From: Serratia plymuthica
GTDB taxonomy: Bacteria; Pseudomonadota; Gammaproteobacteria; Enterobacterales; Enterobacteriaceae
Length of the DNA: 64,000 nt
Direction: 5' to 3'
Assembly: GCF_018336935.1 (NCBI RefSeq)
Contig: NZ_CP068771.1
Location: 4,340,001 to 4,404,000 of the forward strand
A program made the position numbers and the translations under genes. The notes under the pieces were generated by a model that had not been told where the DNA came from, made no database searches, and was given only the letters and a program-made list of their open reading frames with translations. This document shows, one piece after another, positions 10,136 to 20,624 of the stretch. Positions within the stretch are counted from its first letter, which is position 1, and each line of letters opens with the position of its first letter.

Positions 10136-10591
10136 TTAGCCGGCCATCTGCTTTTCGCGGATTTCTGCCAGGGTCTTGCAGTCGATGCACAAATCGGCCG
10201 TCGGACGCGCTTCAAGGCGACGAATGCCAATCTCCACGCCGCAGGATTCGCAGTAGCCGAAATCTTCGTCTTCTACTTTCTTCAGCGTTTTCTCGATCTT
10301 TTTGATCAGTTTGCGTTCACGGTCACGGTTACGCAGTTCAAGGCTGAACTCTTCTTCCTGCGCGGCACGATCTACCGGATCCGGGAAGTTGGCCGCTTCG
10401 TCTTGCATATGCGATACAGTACGGTCCACTTCGTCCCTGAGCTGGTTGCGCCACGCTTCAAGAATAAGCTTGAAATGCTTCAACTGGGCGACGTTCATGT
10501 ACTCTTCGCCCGGCTTCTCTTGGTACGGCTCCACCCCAGCGATGGCGAGAATGCTCAAGGACGAGGTTTTACGGGTTTGCCCTTCTTGCAT
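10136..10591 (-). CDS. dksA: RNA polymerase-binding transcription factor DksA
   Basis: 151 residues, as in E. coli. A coiled coil (about 34-108) carries the tip aspartates Asp71 and Asp74 that enter the polymerase secondary channel. The C-terminal zinc finger has Cys114, Cys117, Cys135 and Cys138. DksA works with ppGpp to repress rRNA promoters and to activate amino-acid biosynthesis promoters. All key residues are present. The N-terminus ([20 protein letters not shown]) is the standard one, which fixes the start. Confidence 0.98.
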   Translation of the reverse strand: MQEGQTRKTSSLSILAIAGVEPYQEKPGEEYMNVAQLKHFKLILEAWRNQLRDEVDRTVSHMQDEAANFPDPVDRAAQEEEFSLELRNRDRERKLIKKIEKTLKKVEDEDFGYCESCGVEIGIRRLEARPTADLCIDCKTLAEIREKQMAG

Positions 10592-10773
10592 GTTGCTTCT
10601 CCTACATACACACGCACTATCGAATCCCCAATGCGGGGGAAAAACAGGCCGCTATAAATAACAGATGGAAGGTAGGTTGGCAATTATTCCTGTCGCCTGC
10701 TTGACAATGGTGTGAAGGAAGGCGTATTTGGCGACGCGATAACCGGTTGTTGAATTATGGGTGCCCGGTGCCG

Positions 10774-11481
10774 CTAATCGATAAAAAACGGTAACTTATC
10801 GCAGAGAGATATACCGTCAGGTGATAATTTAGCCCCATAACAAACGACTTCTACTCCCAACTGCCGAACCTGTGCCAACAGTGCCGCATAACGCTCATCT
10901 ATATGATGTGCCGGTGCGACCTGTTCAATTCCGCTATGTAACACGGCAAAAAACAAAACCGCCCGCTGCCCGCTTTCAACCACGCTGAGCAACTCACGCA
11001 GGTGCTTTTGTCCTCTGAGCGTTACCGCATCAGGGAAGTAACCACGTTGTTGTTGCAGTAATGTGACTGACTTAACTTCAATATAGCAGTTAACCCTATC
11101 TTCTGCCTGTAATAACAAATCGATACGGCTGTTTTCACTGCCATATTTTACTTCGCCGGTGATTTTACTGTAACCGGATAATTCATTGATTAAATTCTGT
11201 TCAATGGCTTCGCGCACCAATCCGTTGGCGCGCAGGGTGTTGACGCAGATCCAATCCCCTTGTTGGGTGTGCGTCAGCTCCCAGCTGTGGGCATATTTGC
11301 GCTTGGGGTTGTCTGAAGTGGAATACCAAAGGGTATCGCCCGGAGTGGCGCAGCCGGTCATGGCACCCGTGTTGGCGCAGTGCAAGGTGAAGGTTTCGCC
11401 TTCTGGGGTGATCGCGTCGGCCAGAAAACGTTTGTAACGTTTAATCAGCGTGGCGGAACGTAGCGGCGGGGTGAAAATCAT
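10774..11481 (-). CDS. sfsA: DNA/RNA nuclease SfsA
   Basis: 235 residues from the [12 protein letters not shown] start, which overlaps the thpR stop (ATGA). Nine upstream codons in the same open frame are not used in related proteins. Seen: the conserved [14 protein letters not shown] block near the N-terminus and the nuclease-like motif SRIDLLLQ... EVKSVTL with acidic and lysine residues. SfsA was named as a sugar fermentation stimulation protein; nuclease activity has been proposed for the family. Its physiological role is not settled. Confidence 0.93.
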   Translation of the reverse strand: MIFTPPLRSATLIKRYKRFLADAITPEGETFTLHCANTGAMTGCATPGDTLWYSTSDNPKRKYAHSWELTHTQQGDWICVNTLRANGLVREAIEQNLINELSGYSKITGEVKYGSENSRIDLLLQAEDRVNCYIEVKSVTLLQQQRGYFPDAVTLRGQKHLRELLSVVESGQRAVLFFAVLHSGIEQVAPAHHIDERYAALLAQVRQLGVEVVCYGAKLSPDGISLCDKLPFFID

Positions 11482-12020
11482 GGAGTATCCTGATGGGCTA
11501 AAGGCCATTGTTCAAGCGGGTGATAACGCGTGCGGCCGTTCTCAAATACCGACTGGTACAGGGCAAAGGAGTCAGCGCTGAAGGTCCAGCCCGGCGTTGC
11601 GGGCGGTATGGCTACCGGTTGCGTCGCAGAGCGCAGCAGGGTGATGTGCGGATGAAACGGCATCGGGCTTTGGTAGCAGCCGCTGCGGGCCGCTTGCGAT
11701 CGCAATAATTCGGCAAGTTGCAGAACCCCTCGCGGCGCGCGGCGCGTGCCAAGCCACACCACGCCAGGACGCGGCCAGTGGCCAAGATCGTCCAGCACCA
11801 TGCTGAAACCGGGTTGGATAATACGGCCGGCCAACTTTTTCAGCGCCGTTTCCTTTTGCGCGCTGACGTCACCGAGAAACGCCAGTGTCAGATGCAGATT
11901 AGCTGCGGCGACCGGCCGCCCGGCTTCGGGCGTGAAGGCTTCGGCGCGCCAGCGGATCACCTGTTGCTGTAGCGCATCAGGCAAGGTCAGGGCGAAAAAC
12001 AGGCGGCGCGAACTGGACAT
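11478..12020 (-). CDS. thpR: RNA 2',3'-cyclic phosphodiesterase / 2'-5' RNA ligase family ThpR
   Basis: 180 residues from [11 protein letters not shown]. It is a 2H phosphoesterase with both signature motifs, HLTLAFLG (about residues 42-49) and HITLLR (about 126-131). The family hydrolyses 2',3'-cyclic phosphate RNA ends and can reversibly form 2'-5' linkages. It is the first gene of a thpR-sfsA unit (4-nt overlap) and is divergent from hrpB, whose start is only about 80 bp away, so both promoters lie in that short gap. Confidence 0.94.
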   Translation of the reverse strand: MSSSRRLFFALTLPDALQQQVIRWRAEAFTPEAGRPVAAANLHLTLAFLGDVSAQKETALKKLAGRIIQPGFSMVLDDLGHWPRPGVVWLGTRRAPRGVLQLAELLRSQAARSGCYQSPMPFHPHITLLRSATQPVAIPPATPGWTFSADSFALYQSVFENGRTRYHPLEQWPLAHQDTP

Positions 12021-12100
12021 AGATACCCGGCAAGTGAATGAAACGCAGAGTCTAATGCTACAATGTGCGCCGCCCAATGTTAACCACCACGGAGAGTTCT

Positions 12101-14539
12101 GTGTCTTCACTGCCTGTCAGTGCGGTTCTTGATGAATTGCTCACTGCGCTGCAATCCGCCCCGCAGGTGTTGCTGCACGCGCCCACCGGCGCCGGTAAAT
12201 CGACCTGGTTGCCGCTGCAGATCCTGGCTAAAGCCGGGCTGCCGGGCCGCATCATCATGCTGGAGCCGCGGCGGTTGGCGGCGAAAAACGTGGCGTATCG
12301 GTTGGCGCAACAGTTGGGAGAAGAACCGGGCCAGACCGTGGGTTACCGCATGCGCGCCGAAAGCAAAAGCGGGCCGCATACCCGGCTGGAGGTGGTAACC
12401 GAAGGCATTCTCACCCGTATGCTGCAGCAGGACGCCGAGCTGCAGGGCGTCTCGCTGGTGATCCTCGATGAATTCCATGAACGCAGCCTGCAGGCCGATC
12501 TGGCGTTGGCGCTGTTGCTGGACGTGCAACAGGGGCTGCGAGACGATCTCAAACTGCTGATTATGTCGGCGACGCTGGATAACGCCCGTATGACACAGCT
12601 GCTGCCGCAAGCGCCGGTGGTGGTGTCCGAGGGGCGCAGTTTCCCGGTTGAACGCCAATATCAGCCATTGGCCAGCCATCAACGGCTGGAGGACGCTGTG
12701 GCGGCGGCGGTGAAACGTCTGCTGTCCGAACAGGGCGGATCGCTGCTGCTGTTCCTGCCCGGCGTGGCGGAAATCAATCGGGTGCTGGAACGGCTGAACG
12801 GCGAAGTGGCGGCCGATACCGACCTGTGCCCGCTGTATGGCGCATTGCCGCTGGCGCAGCAGCAAAAAGCGATTCAACCGTCGCCGGCCGGGCGTCGCAA
12901 GGTGGTGCTGGCGACCAATATTGCAGAAACCAGCCTGACCATAGAAGGCATTCGGCTGGTGGTGGACACTGGGCTGGAGCGCGTGGCGCGTTATGACGTG
13001 CGTAACGGCCTGACGCGGTTGGTGACGCAGCGCATCAGCCAGGCGTCGATGATCCAGCGCGCCGGCCGCGCCGGGCGTCTGGAGCCGGGTATTTGCTGGC
13101 ACCTGTTTGCCAAAGAGCAGGCGGAACGCGCAGTGGAACACGCCGAACCGGAAATCCTGCAAAGCGATCTCGCCGGTTTTTGGCTGGAGCTGTTGCAGTG
13201 GGGCTGCCATGACGTTGGGCAACTGACCTGGCTCGATCGGCCGCCGGAGACGGCGCTGGCGGCGGCAAAAAGGCTGCTGCAACGTCTCGGTGCCACCGAC
13301 GATGCCGACAAATTAACCGCACGGGGCCGGCAGATGGCTATGCTGGGCTGCGAACCCCGCTTGGCGGCGATGCTGACCCAGGGTGCAGAGCAGGGAGCGG
13401 ATGGGCTGGCAACCGCTGCGGCGCTGGCTGCGCTGCTGGAGGAACCGCCACGCAATGGGCAGATGGATATCGGCTACTGGCTGAGCCGACCGCAGCCGAA
13501 CTGGCAGCGCCGCGCCGCCCAGTTAGCGCGGCGTTTGCAGCCGCGAAGCGGGCAGGTTGACGTCGAGATGGCTCCGCGCCTGCTGGCGTTGGCGTTTACC
13601 GATCGCATCGCCCAGCGGCGCGGTCAGGATGGCCGTTACCTGCTGGCCAATGGCATGGGGGCGGCGATGAATCAGGATGAGGCGCTGTCGCGTGCGCCGT
13701 GGCTGATAGCGCCAAGCCTGCTGCAGGGCCACAACAGCCCCGATGCGCGCATTCTGCTGGCGCTGCCGGTGGAGATTGATGCGCTGGCGGCGCAACTGCC
13801 GGCGATCGTTTCCCGGCAAACCGCGGTGGAGTGGGATGAAGAAAAGGGCACGCTGCGCGCCTGGAAACGCCAGCAGATCGGCCGCCTGACGCTGCGGGCG
13901 CAGCCGTTGGCCAAGCCGGCCGATGAAGAGCTGCAACTGGCGTTGCTCAACTGGGTGCGAGCTCAGGGTATCGCGGTGCTCAACTGGGACACCGCCGCCG
14001 AGCAGCTGCGCCTGCGTTTGCAGTGCGCGCAAAATTGGCTGCCGGAGGCTGCCTGGCCACAGGTCGATGATGAGTCGCTGCTGGATCGGCTGGAGCAATG
14101 GCTGCTGCCCTCCCTGAATGGCGTACGCGATATGCGCGGGCTGAAACAGGTCAATATCGCCGAAGCCCTTGCGCGCCTGCTGGACTGGCAGCAAAAGCAG
14201 CGGCTGGATAATGCGTTGCCCACTCATTACACTGTGCCGACCGGCAGCCGTTTGCCGATTCGCTATGATGCCGGCAAACCGCCGGCGCTGGCGGTGCGTT
14301 TACAGGAAGTGTTCGGTGAACAGCGCAGCCCAATGCTGGCCGAGGGTCGCATCCCGGTGGTGCTTGAGTTACTCTCACCGGCACACCGGCCGTTGCAGAT
14401 CACCGGCGATCTGGCGGCGTTTTGGCAAGGCGCTTACCGGGAAGTGCAAAAAGAGATGAAAGGGCGCTACCCGAAACACGTGTGGCCGGACGACCCGGCG
14501 AATACCGCCCCCACGCGGCGCACGAAGAAATATCAGTAA
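12101..14539 (+). CDS. hrpB: ATP-dependent RNA helicase HrpB
   Basis: 812 residues from the GTG at 12101, which has GGAG 7 nt upstream and gives the conserved SSLPVSAVL N-terminus. An earlier in-frame GTG at 12065 lacks a ribosome site. It is a DEAH-family helicase: Walker A APTGAGKST, motif II DEFH (LDEFHER), motif III SAT (MSATLD), and motif VI QRAGRAGR. These are followed by the HA2-like and HrpB-specific C-terminal regions. The physiological RNA target is unknown to me. It sits directly upstream of mrcB as in E. coli. Confidence 0.95.
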   Translation: MSSLPVSAVLDELLTALQSAPQVLLHAPTGAGKSTWLPLQILAKAGLPGRIIMLEPRRLAAKNVAYRLAQQLGEEPGQTVGYRMRAESKSGPHTRLEVVTEGILTRMLQQDAELQGVSLVILDEFHERSLQADLALALLLDVQQGLRDDLKLLIMSATLDNARMTQLLPQAPVVVSEGRSFPVERQYQPLASHQRLEDAVAAAVKRLLSEQGGSLLLFLPGVAEINRVLERLNGEVAADTDLCPLYGALPLAQQQKAIQPSPAGRRKVVLATNIAETSLTIEGIRLVVDTGLERVARYDVRNGLTRLVTQRISQASMIQRAGRAGRLEPGICWHLFAKEQAERAVEHAEPEILQSDLAGFWLELLQWGCHDVGQLTWLDRPPETALAAAKRLLQRLGATDDADKLTARGRQMAMLGCEPRLAAMLTQGAEQGADGLATAAALAALLEEPPRNGQMDIGYWLSRPQPNWQRRAAQLARRLQPRSGQVDVEMAPRLLALAFTDRIAQRRGQDGRYLLANGMGAAMNQDEALSRAPWLIAPSLLQGHNSPDARILLALPVEIDALAAQLPAIVSRQTAVEWDEEKGTLRAWKRQQIGRLTLRAQPLAKPADEELQLALLNWVRAQGIAVLNWDTAAEQLRLRLQCAQNWLPEAAWPQVDDESLLDRLEQWLLPSLNGVRDMRGLKQVNIAEALARLLDWQQKQRLDNALPTHYTVPTGSRLPIRYDAGKPPALAVRLQEVFGEQRSPMLAEGRIPVVLELLSPAHRPLQITGDLAAFWQGAYREVQKEMKGRYPKHVWPDDPANTAPTRRTKKYQ

Positions 14540-14542
14540 CCC

Positions 14543-14734
14543 CGTCATACTTGACGCCGCATCGGTGTTGGCTGTGTTATTCGGCCCATCCAGGGGCCTC
14601 ACCCCTGACGGGGCCGCTGCAAGCAGCGTTCAAATCTGCTCCCGGCAGATTTGTCACTTACCCGAATCACTTACTAGAGTAAGCTCATCGGGATAAGCTC
14701 TCTTGCCGCCTTGATGCAACGCCAATTATTTAGG
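14543..14734. repeat. Intergenic repeat element, family 2, copy C (enlarged)
   Basis: This fills the gap between hrpB and mrcB. It shares TTACCCGAATCACTTAC, AGTAAGCTCATCGGGAT and CTTGCCGCC with the copy at 10006. About 75 bp of extra sequence (roughly 14581-14655), containing GGGGCCTCACCCC and CAAATCTGCTCCCGGCAGATTTG hairpin-like motifs, lies inside it. It therefore looks like a composite or an internally expanded copy. Confidence 0.7.
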
Positions 14735-14835
14735 GGGAGAATTCAGATGTTTCTTCTGTTCAGCGGCCTGGCGTCGGGACAGATTAAGCGACTAATAATG
14801 GCCGGCAGTGCCGCCAAGTCTGGAGAATGACAGCA

Positions 14836-17334
14836 ATGGCTGGGGATGACCGCGAGCCCATCGGGCGCAAAGGGAAACAACCAAAACGCACCGCGTCGGG
14901 CAAGCCGCCGCGCCGTCGCAGAGACGACGATTATGATGATTACGAGGAAGACGAGCAGCAAGATGATGAATATGAAGACGAGGAGGAAAGCGTGCCGCGT
15001 AAGGTAAAAGCGACTCCGCCGCGTAAAAAACGCCGTTGGCTTGGCCTGCTTATCAAACTGATTCTGGTGATCGCGGTTCTGTTGGCGATTTACGGCGTGT
15101 ACCTGGATTCGCAGATCCGCAGCCGCATTGACGGCAAGGTCTGGCAGTTGCCGGCGGCGGTCTATGGCCGCATGGTCAACCTGGAACCGGGCATGCCGTA
15201 CAGCAAGAAGGAAATGGTCGATTTGCTGGAGGGCATGCAATACCGTCAGGTTAGCCGCATGACCCGTCCGGGCGAATTTACCGTGCAAGCCAACAGCATC
15301 GAGATGCTGCGCCGCCCGTTTGACTTCCCGGATGGTAAAGAGGGGCAGATCCACGCCCGTCTGGATTTCCAGAACAACCGTTTGGCGAAAATCGAAAACA
15401 TGGAGAACCAGCGTAACTTCGGGTTCTTCCGCCTCGATCCGCGCCTGATCACCATGTTGCAGTCACCGAACGGCGAACAGCGTCTGTTCGTGCCGCGCAC
15501 CGGTTTCCCTGACCTGCTGGTGGACACGCTGATTGCCACCGAAGATCGTCATTTCTACGAGCATGACGGCATCAGCCCGTACTCCATCGGCCGTGCGGTG
15601 CTGGCGAACCTGACCGCCGGGCGTGCGGTGCAGGGCGGCAGTACCCTGACGCAGCAGTTGGTGAAGAACCTGTTCCTGACCAACGAGCGCTCGCTGTGGC
15701 GTAAGGCCAACGAAGCCTATATGGCGCTGCTGGTCGATTATCGTTACAGCAAGGACCGTATTCTTGAGCTGTACCTGAACGAGGTGTACCTCGGCCAGAG
15801 CGGCAGCGACCAGATCCGCGGTTTCCCGTTGGCCAGCCTGTATTACTTCGGCCGCCCGGTGGATGAACTGAGCCTGGATCAGCAAGCGTTGCTGGTGGGG
15901 ATGGTGAAAGGTGCCTCGCTGTATAATCCGTGGCGCAACCCGACGCTGGCGCTGGAGCGCCGTAACCTGGTGCTCAAGCTGTTGCAAAACCAGGGGGTGA
16001 TCGACGCCGAGCTGTACAACATGCTCAGCGCGCGGCCACTGGGCGTGCAGCCGAAAGGTGGGGTGATCACGCCGCAGCCGGCGTTTATGCAGATGGTGCG
16101 TCAGGAACTGCAGGCCAAGCTGGGCGACAAGGTGAACGACCTGTCCGGAGTGAAAATCTTCACGACGCTGGATCCGGTTTCTCAGGATGCGGCGGAAAAA
16201 GCGGTCGAAGACGGCATTCCGGCGCTGCGTGCCGCCCGCCATCTTAAAGATCTGGAAGCGGCGATGGTGATTGTCGATCGCTTCAGCGGTGAGGTACGCG
16301 CCATGGTCGGCGGCGCCAATCCGCAGTTCGCCGGTTTTAACCGTGCGATGCAGGCGCGCCGCCTGGTCGGGTCGCTGGCCAAGCCGCCAACCTACTTGAC
16401 CGCGCTTTCCGAGCCGGACAAATACCGCCTGAATACCTGGTTGGCGGACCAGCCGCTGTCGCTGAAACAACCGAATGGCAGCGTATGGCAGCCGAACAAC
16501 TACGACCGCAAATTCCGTGGACAGGTGATGCTGGTGGATGGCCTGGCCTTCTCGCTCAACGTGCCGACGGTGAATCTGGGCATGGCGGTCGGGCTGGATC
16601 AGATCAGCGCCACCTTGCAGCGCCTGGGCATTCCGAAAGCGGAAATCAATCCGGTGCCTTCGATGCTGCTGGGGGCGATTGGCCTGACGCCGATGGAAGT
16701 GGCGCAGGAATACCAAACCATCGCCAGCGGCGGTAACCGTGCGCCGCTGTCTGCGGTGCGTTCGGTGATCGCGGAAGACGGTTCGGTGCTGTACCAGAGC
16801 TTCCCGCAGGCGGAACGCATGGTGCCGGCTCAGGCCGCTTACCTGACGTTGTACGCCATGCAACAGGGCGTAGCGCGCGGGACCTCCCGTTCTCTGTCGG
16901 TGAAGTTCCCCAACTACAATCTGGCGGCGAAAACCGGTACCACCAACGATCTGCGCGACAGTTGGTTTGCCGGTATCGACGGTAAAGAAGTGGCTATCGC
17001 CTGGGTTGGACGTGATAACAACGGCCCGGCCAAGCTGACCGGTGCCAACGGTGCGCTGACGCTCTATCGCCGTTACCTGGAAAACCAGACGCCGCTGCCG
17101 CTGATGCTGCAGCCGCCGGAAGGCATCAACCAGATTGGCATCGACTCCAGCGGTAACTTTGTCTGTGGCGGCGGCGGGCGCAGCATCCCGGTGTGGACCG
17201 ATAATCCGCAAGGGTTGTGCCAGGCAAGCCAGGCTGCTCAGCAGCAGCAACAACAGCAGCAACAGGCGGGTGAGCAAAAAGACGGCGACGGCGTCGCCGG
17301 CTGGATCAAGGACATGTTCGGCCAAGGGCAGTAA
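14836..17334 (+). CDS. mrcB: Bifunctional penicillin-binding protein 1B MrcB
   Basis: 832 residues from the ATG at 14836, which has GGAG 10 nt upstream; the ATG at 14827 is too close to that site. An acidic cytoplasmic N-terminus (Asp/Glu/Tyr-rich, about 27-53) precedes one TM (about 70-92) and the UB2H region. Next come the GT51 glycosyltransferase (catalytic Glu in [12 protein letters not shown]) and the transpeptidase with SLAK (SxxK), SLN (SxN) and KTGTT. It polymerises and cross-links peptidoglycan at the inner membrane. The C-terminal tail holds nine consecutive Gln residues before a conserved GWIKDMFG end. A strong terminator follows. Confidence 0.97.
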   Translation: MAGDDREPIGRKGKQPKRTASGKPPRRRRDDDYDDYEEDEQQDDEYEDEEESVPRKVKATPPRKKRRWLGLLIKLILVIAVLLAIYGVYLDSQIRSRIDGKVWQLPAAVYGRMVNLEPGMPYSKKEMVDLLEGMQYRQVSRMTRPGEFTVQANSIEMLRRPFDFPDGKEGQIHARLDFQNNRLAKIENMENQRNFGFFRLDPRLITMLQSPNGEQRLFVPRTGFPDLLVDTLIATEDRHFYEHDGISPYSIGRAVLANLTAGRAVQGGSTLTQQLVKNLFLTNERSLWRKANEAYMALLVDYRYSKDRILELYLNEVYLGQSGSDQIRGFPLASLYYFGRPVDELSLDQQALLVGMVKGASLYNPWRNPTLALERRNLVLKLLQNQGVIDAELYNMLSARPLGVQPKGGVITPQPAFMQMVRQELQAKLGDKVNDLSGVKIFTTLDPVSQDAAEKAVEDGIPALRAARHLKDLEAAMVIVDRFSGEVRAMVGGANPQFAGFNRAMQARRLVGSLAKPPTYLTALSEPDKYRLNTWLADQPLSLKQPNGSVWQPNNYDRKFRGQVMLVDGLAFSLNVPTVNLGMAVGLDQISATLQRLGIPKAEINPVPSMLLGAIGLTPMEVAQEYQTIASGGNRAPLSAVRSVIAEDGSVLYQSFPQAERMVPAQAAYLTLYAMQQGVARGTSRSLSVKFPNYNLAAKTGTTNDLRDSWFAGIDGKEVAIAWVGRDNNGPAKLTGANGALTLYRRYLENQTPLPLMLQPPEGINQIGIDSSGNFVCGGGGRSIPVWTDNPQGLCQASQAAQQQQQQQQQAGEQKDGDGVAGWIKDMFGQGQ

Positions 17335-17380
17335 GTTGGCGAGCGGCTAACCCCGTTGGTAGAAAAGTTTTTTGTTGCAG

Positions 17381-17408
17381 GCCCGTAACTTCAGTTACGG
17401 GCTTTTTT
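17381..17408 (+). terminator. Rho-independent terminator after mrcB
   Basis: The 9-bp stem GCCCGTAAC / GTTACGGGC with a TTCA loop is followed by TTTTTT. It sits 46 bp after the mrcB stop and insulates mrcB from fhuA. Confidence 0.92.
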
Positions 17409-17523
17409 ATTTTGCGCGCTTTATTTCCATTCGATTAACACGGCTAAAGGGTTACTCCCCCACCTATTTACTGGCTGAATTCGACTTGCAGTTTAATTTG
17501 GCTTCTGCATAAAATGCGTCGCT

Positions 17524-17541
17524 TATAATAATTATTATCGT
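17524..17541 (+). promoter_or_regulatory. Fur box overlapping the fhuA promoter
   Basis: A perfect 14-bp palindrome, ATAATAATTATTAT (17525-17538), fits the repeated AT-rich hexamer pattern of Fur sites. It overlaps a TATAAT -10 hexamer (17524-17529). It is about 40 bp upstream of fhuA. Iron-dependent repression is expected for a ferrichrome receptor operon. The exact match to the Fur consensus is partial. Confidence 0.6.
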
Positions 17542-17580
17542 TTACATTCGTTATCAAATAATTCATCAGAGAAAGCACCT

Positions 17581-19779
17581 ATGCCGACCAAGCGTCCAAC
17601 TTCATCACGGGCCATGAAGGGCCGTTCTCCCGTCAGTGGGTTAGCGATCACTATCGCTGCCGCGCTGGGCACGCTGGCGATGCCGGCATCTTCTGCCGAA
17701 GCCAATCCGGTAGCCAAAGAAGACACCCTTACCGTGGTGGGCAGCAGCCAGCCGCAACAGGAAAGCGCCTGGGGGCCGGTCGGCACCTACGTGGCCAAAC
17801 ACAGCGCCACCGGTACCAAAACCGATACGCCGATTGAAAAGAATCCGCAGTCGGTTTCCGTGGTCACGCGCGAAGAGATGGATATGCTCCAGCCGGATAC
17901 GGTGAAAGGCGCGCTGGCTTATGCGCCAGGGGTTTATGCCAGCCGTGGCAGCTCCAGTACCTATGATTCGGTGGCCATTCGCGGTTTCCCGGCGGTGAAT
18001 ACCAACCAGTATCTGGACGGCCTGCGCCTGCAGGGCGACAACTATACCGAAGCTTCGGTCGACCCTTATTTCCTCGAACGCGCGGAACTGCTGCGCGGCC
18101 CGGTATCGGTGCTGTACGGCAAGAGCAGCCCGGGTGGGTTGGTGGCGCTGGTCAGCAAGCGGCCGACCACCGAGCCGCTGCACGAAATCCAGTTCAAAAT
18201 GGGCACCGACAATTTGTTCCAGACCGGCTTTGACTTCAGCGATGCGCTGGATGATAACGGCGTCTATTCCTACCGTTTGACCGGCCTGGCGAAAGACAGC
18301 GATGCGCAGCAGAACATGACGAAAGAGAAGCGCTATGCGATTGCGCCGTCATTCAGCTGGCGGCCGGATGACAGGACCAACTTTACGCTGTTGGCCAATA
18401 TCCAAAACGATCCCTATACCGGCTTCTACGGCTGGTTGCCGAAGCAGGGCACGCTGATCCCGCTGCCGGACGGCAGCAAGCTGCCAACCAGTTTCAACGA
18501 CGGTGAAGCAAGCAATTACTTTGCGCGCAAGCAGCGCATGATCGGCTATAGCTTCGAACATGCGTTCAACGACACCTGGGCGGTGCGCCAGAACCTGCGT
18601 TACATGCAGCTGGAAAGCGACATGAAGAGTATCTATGGCAGCGGCGTTAGCGCCACGGCGCCGACCACGCTGAACCGTGCCTATGTGCAGTCGAAGGAAC
18701 ACCTGAACAGCTTCTCGGTGGATACTCAGGCGCAGGCCAGGCTGAAAACCGGCGATGTCGATCATACGCTGTTGTTTGGCGTCGACTATTCGCGCATGCG
18801 CAATGACATCAATTCCGGCTTTGGCACGGCAGACAGCCTGAGCATGACCGATCCGCAATACGGCAACGACGGCACTACCGTCACCTTCCCGTACAACTAC
18901 CTGAACCGTCAGGAACAGACTGGCTTGTACGTGCAGGAGCAGGGCGAGTGGAACCAATGGTTGCTGACGTTGGGGGGCCGTTACGACTGGGCGAAGACCT
19001 CGGCCAATAACCGCATCGATAATTACACCAACGAACGTTCGGACGGTCAGTTCACCTGGCGCGGCGGCCTGAACTATCTGTTTGATAACGGCATCACGCC
19101 GTATTTCAGCTACAGCGAGTCATTTGAACCGACGCTGGACACCTCTGCGAACGGGCAGACGTTTATTCCGTCGATTGGCAAGCAGTATGAAGCCGGTGTG
19201 AAATACGTGCCGAAGGATCGTCCTGTCGTCCTGACCGGGGCGCTGTACCAACTGACCAAAAACAACAACCTGACGCCGGACCCGGATAACGCGCAGTTCA
19301 GCGTCCAGAGCGGTGAGATCCGCTCGCGCGGCGTAGAGCTGGAAGCCAAAGCGGCGTTGAACGCCAACGTCAACCTGATCGCTTCCTACACCTACACCGA
19401 CGCGAAATACACCAAGGACAACACCTATCAGGGCAAGCCAACCACCGAGATCCCTAAACATATGGCCTCGCTGTGGGCGGACTACACCTTCCACGAAACG
19501 GCGGTCAGCGGCCTGACATTGGGCTCCGGCGTACGTTATGTCGGCACTAGCTCAAGCTTCAACAGCGCCGACAACAGCACCTTTAAAGTGCCGGATTACA
19601 CGCTGGTGGATGCGACCATCAAATACGATCTGGCGCGTTTTGGCCTGCCGGGCTCGTCAGTAGGCGTCAATATCAACAACCTGTTTGATAAGACTTACGT
19701 TGCAAGTTGTTATCGCGACTACGCCTGCTATTGGGGCGCAGAACGTCAGGTGGTCGCCACCGCAACTTTCCGCTTCTAA
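17581..19779 (+). CDS. fhuA: Ferrichrome outer-membrane receptor FhuA
   Basis: 732 residues, slightly shorter than the E. coli protein. The N-terminal signal peptide is long (basic to about residue 18, cleavage near SSAEA). The TonB box is EDTLTVVG (about 47-54), followed by a plug domain (about 60-190) with the typical RGPVSVLYGKSSPGG segment. A 22-strand barrel ends in Phe (ATFRF). A Cys pair near the end (ASCYRDYACYWG) matches FhuA-type receptors. It imports ferric hydroxamates (ferrichrome) with TonB-ExbB-ExbD. It is first in the fhuACDB order and a Fur-like box precedes it. Confidence 0.93.
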   Translation: MPTKRPTSSRAMKGRSPVSGLAITIAAALGTLAMPASSAEANPVAKEDTLTVVGSSQPQQESAWGPVGTYVAKHSATGTKTDTPIEKNPQSVSVVTREEMDMLQPDTVKGALAYAPGVYASRGSSSTYDSVAIRGFPAVNTNQYLDGLRLQGDNYTEASVDPYFLERAELLRGPVSVLYGKSSPGGLVALVSKRPTTEPLHEIQFKMGTDNLFQTGFDFSDALDDNGVYSYRLTGLAKDSDAQQNMTKEKRYAIAPSFSWRPDDRTNFTLLANIQNDPYTGFYGWLPKQGTLIPLPDGSKLPTSFNDGEASNYFARKQRMIGYSFEHAFNDTWAVRQNLRYMQLESDMKSIYGSGVSATAPTTLNRAYVQSKEHLNSFSVDTQAQARLKTGDVDHTLLFGVDYSRMRNDINSGFGTADSLSMTDPQYGNDGTTVTFPYNYLNRQEQTGLYVQEQGEWNQWLLTLGGRYDWAKTSANNRIDNYTNERSDGQFTWRGGLNYLFDNGITPYFSYSESFEPTLDTSANGQTFIPSIGKQYEAGVKYVPKDRPVVLTGALYQLTKNNNLTPDPDNAQFSVQSGEIRSRGVELEAKAALNANVNLIASYTYTDAKYTKDNTYQGKPTTEIPKHMASLWADYTFHETAVSGLTLGSGVRYVGTSSSFNSADNSTFKVPDYTLVDATIKYDLARFGLPGSSVGVNINNLFDKTYVASCYRDYACYWGAERQVVATATFRF

Positions 19780-19826
19780 CCGGATAATCGGGGCGGCGGA
19801 TCGCCGCTCCGAACAGAGTAGGGCCT

Positions 19827-20624
19827 ATGCAGGATAAACACCTCGATCACGACGCCATTTTCGCGTTAGACAACGCCAGCTTTGCCGTTCCCGGCCGTGT
19901 GCTGTTGCAGCCGCTGTCGCTGACCTTTCCCCAGGGTAAAGTCTGCGGGTTGATCGGCCACAATGGTTCCGGCAAATCCACATTGCTGAAAATCCTTGGC
20001 CGCCATCAGAACCCGACCGCCGGTAGCGCGCAGCTTAACCGACGCCCGTTGGCGCAATGGGACAGCAAAGCCTTCGCGCGTCAGGTCGCCTATCTGCCCC
20101 AGCAACTGCCCGCCGCGGAAGGCATGACGGTACGCGAACTGGTGGCGATCGGCCGCTATCCGTGGCACGGCGCGCTGGGTCGCTTTGGCGTGAACGACCG
20201 CGAGCAGGTGGAGGAGTCGATAACGCTGGTGGGTCTGAAACCCTTCGCCAATCGCCTGGTGGACAGCCTGTCCGGCGGCGAGCGCCAACGCGCCTGGCTG
20301 GCGATGATGGTGGCGCAGGACAGCCGCTGCCTGCTGTTGGACGAGCCGACCTCCGCGCTGGACATTGCGCACCAGGTTGAGGTGCTGGCGCTGATTCAAC
20401 GCCTGAGCCATGAACGTGGCCTGACGGTGATTGCGGTGCTGCACGACATCAACATGGCGGCGCGCTACTGCGACCATTTGGTGGCGTTGCGCGGTGGCGA
20501 GATGATTGCGCAAGGTGCCCCGCTGGAGCTGATGCAAGGGCCGGTGCTGGAGCAAATTTATGGTATTCCAATGGGCACGCTGGCGCATCCGAGCGGCGGT
20601 GCGCCGGTGAGTTTTGTCTACTGA
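19827..20624 (+). CDS. fhuC: Ferric hydroxamate ABC transporter ATPase FhuC
   Basis: 265 residues. Seen: Walker A GHNGSGKST (about 47-55), Q-loop (LPQQLP), ABC signature LSGGERQR, Walker B LLLDEPTSALD and the switch His (VLHDIN). It is the cytoplasmic ATPase powering uptake of ferric hydroxamates through FhuB. It lies 47 bp after fhuA, and its stop overlaps the fhuD start, so fhuC, fhuD and fhuB are translationally coupled. Confidence 0.96.
   Translation: MQDKHLDHDAIFALDNASFAVPGRVLLQPLSLTFPQGKVCGLIGHNGSGKSTLLKILGRHQNPTAGSAQLNRRPLAQWDSKAFARQVAYLPQQLPAAEGMTVRELVAIGRYPWHGALGRFGVNDREQVEESITLVGLKPFANRLVDSLSGGERQRAWLAMMVAQDSRCLLLDEPTSALDIAHQVEVLALIQRLSHERGLTVIAVLHDINMAARYCDHLVALRGGEMIAQGAPLELMQGPVLEQIYGIPMGTLAHPSGGAPVSFVY

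Noticed and set aside
15463..17325. A 620-codon open frame antisense to mrcB
   Set aside because: Composition (Arg, Gln, His-rich) is that of a shadow frame, and mrcB is unambiguous on the plus strand.
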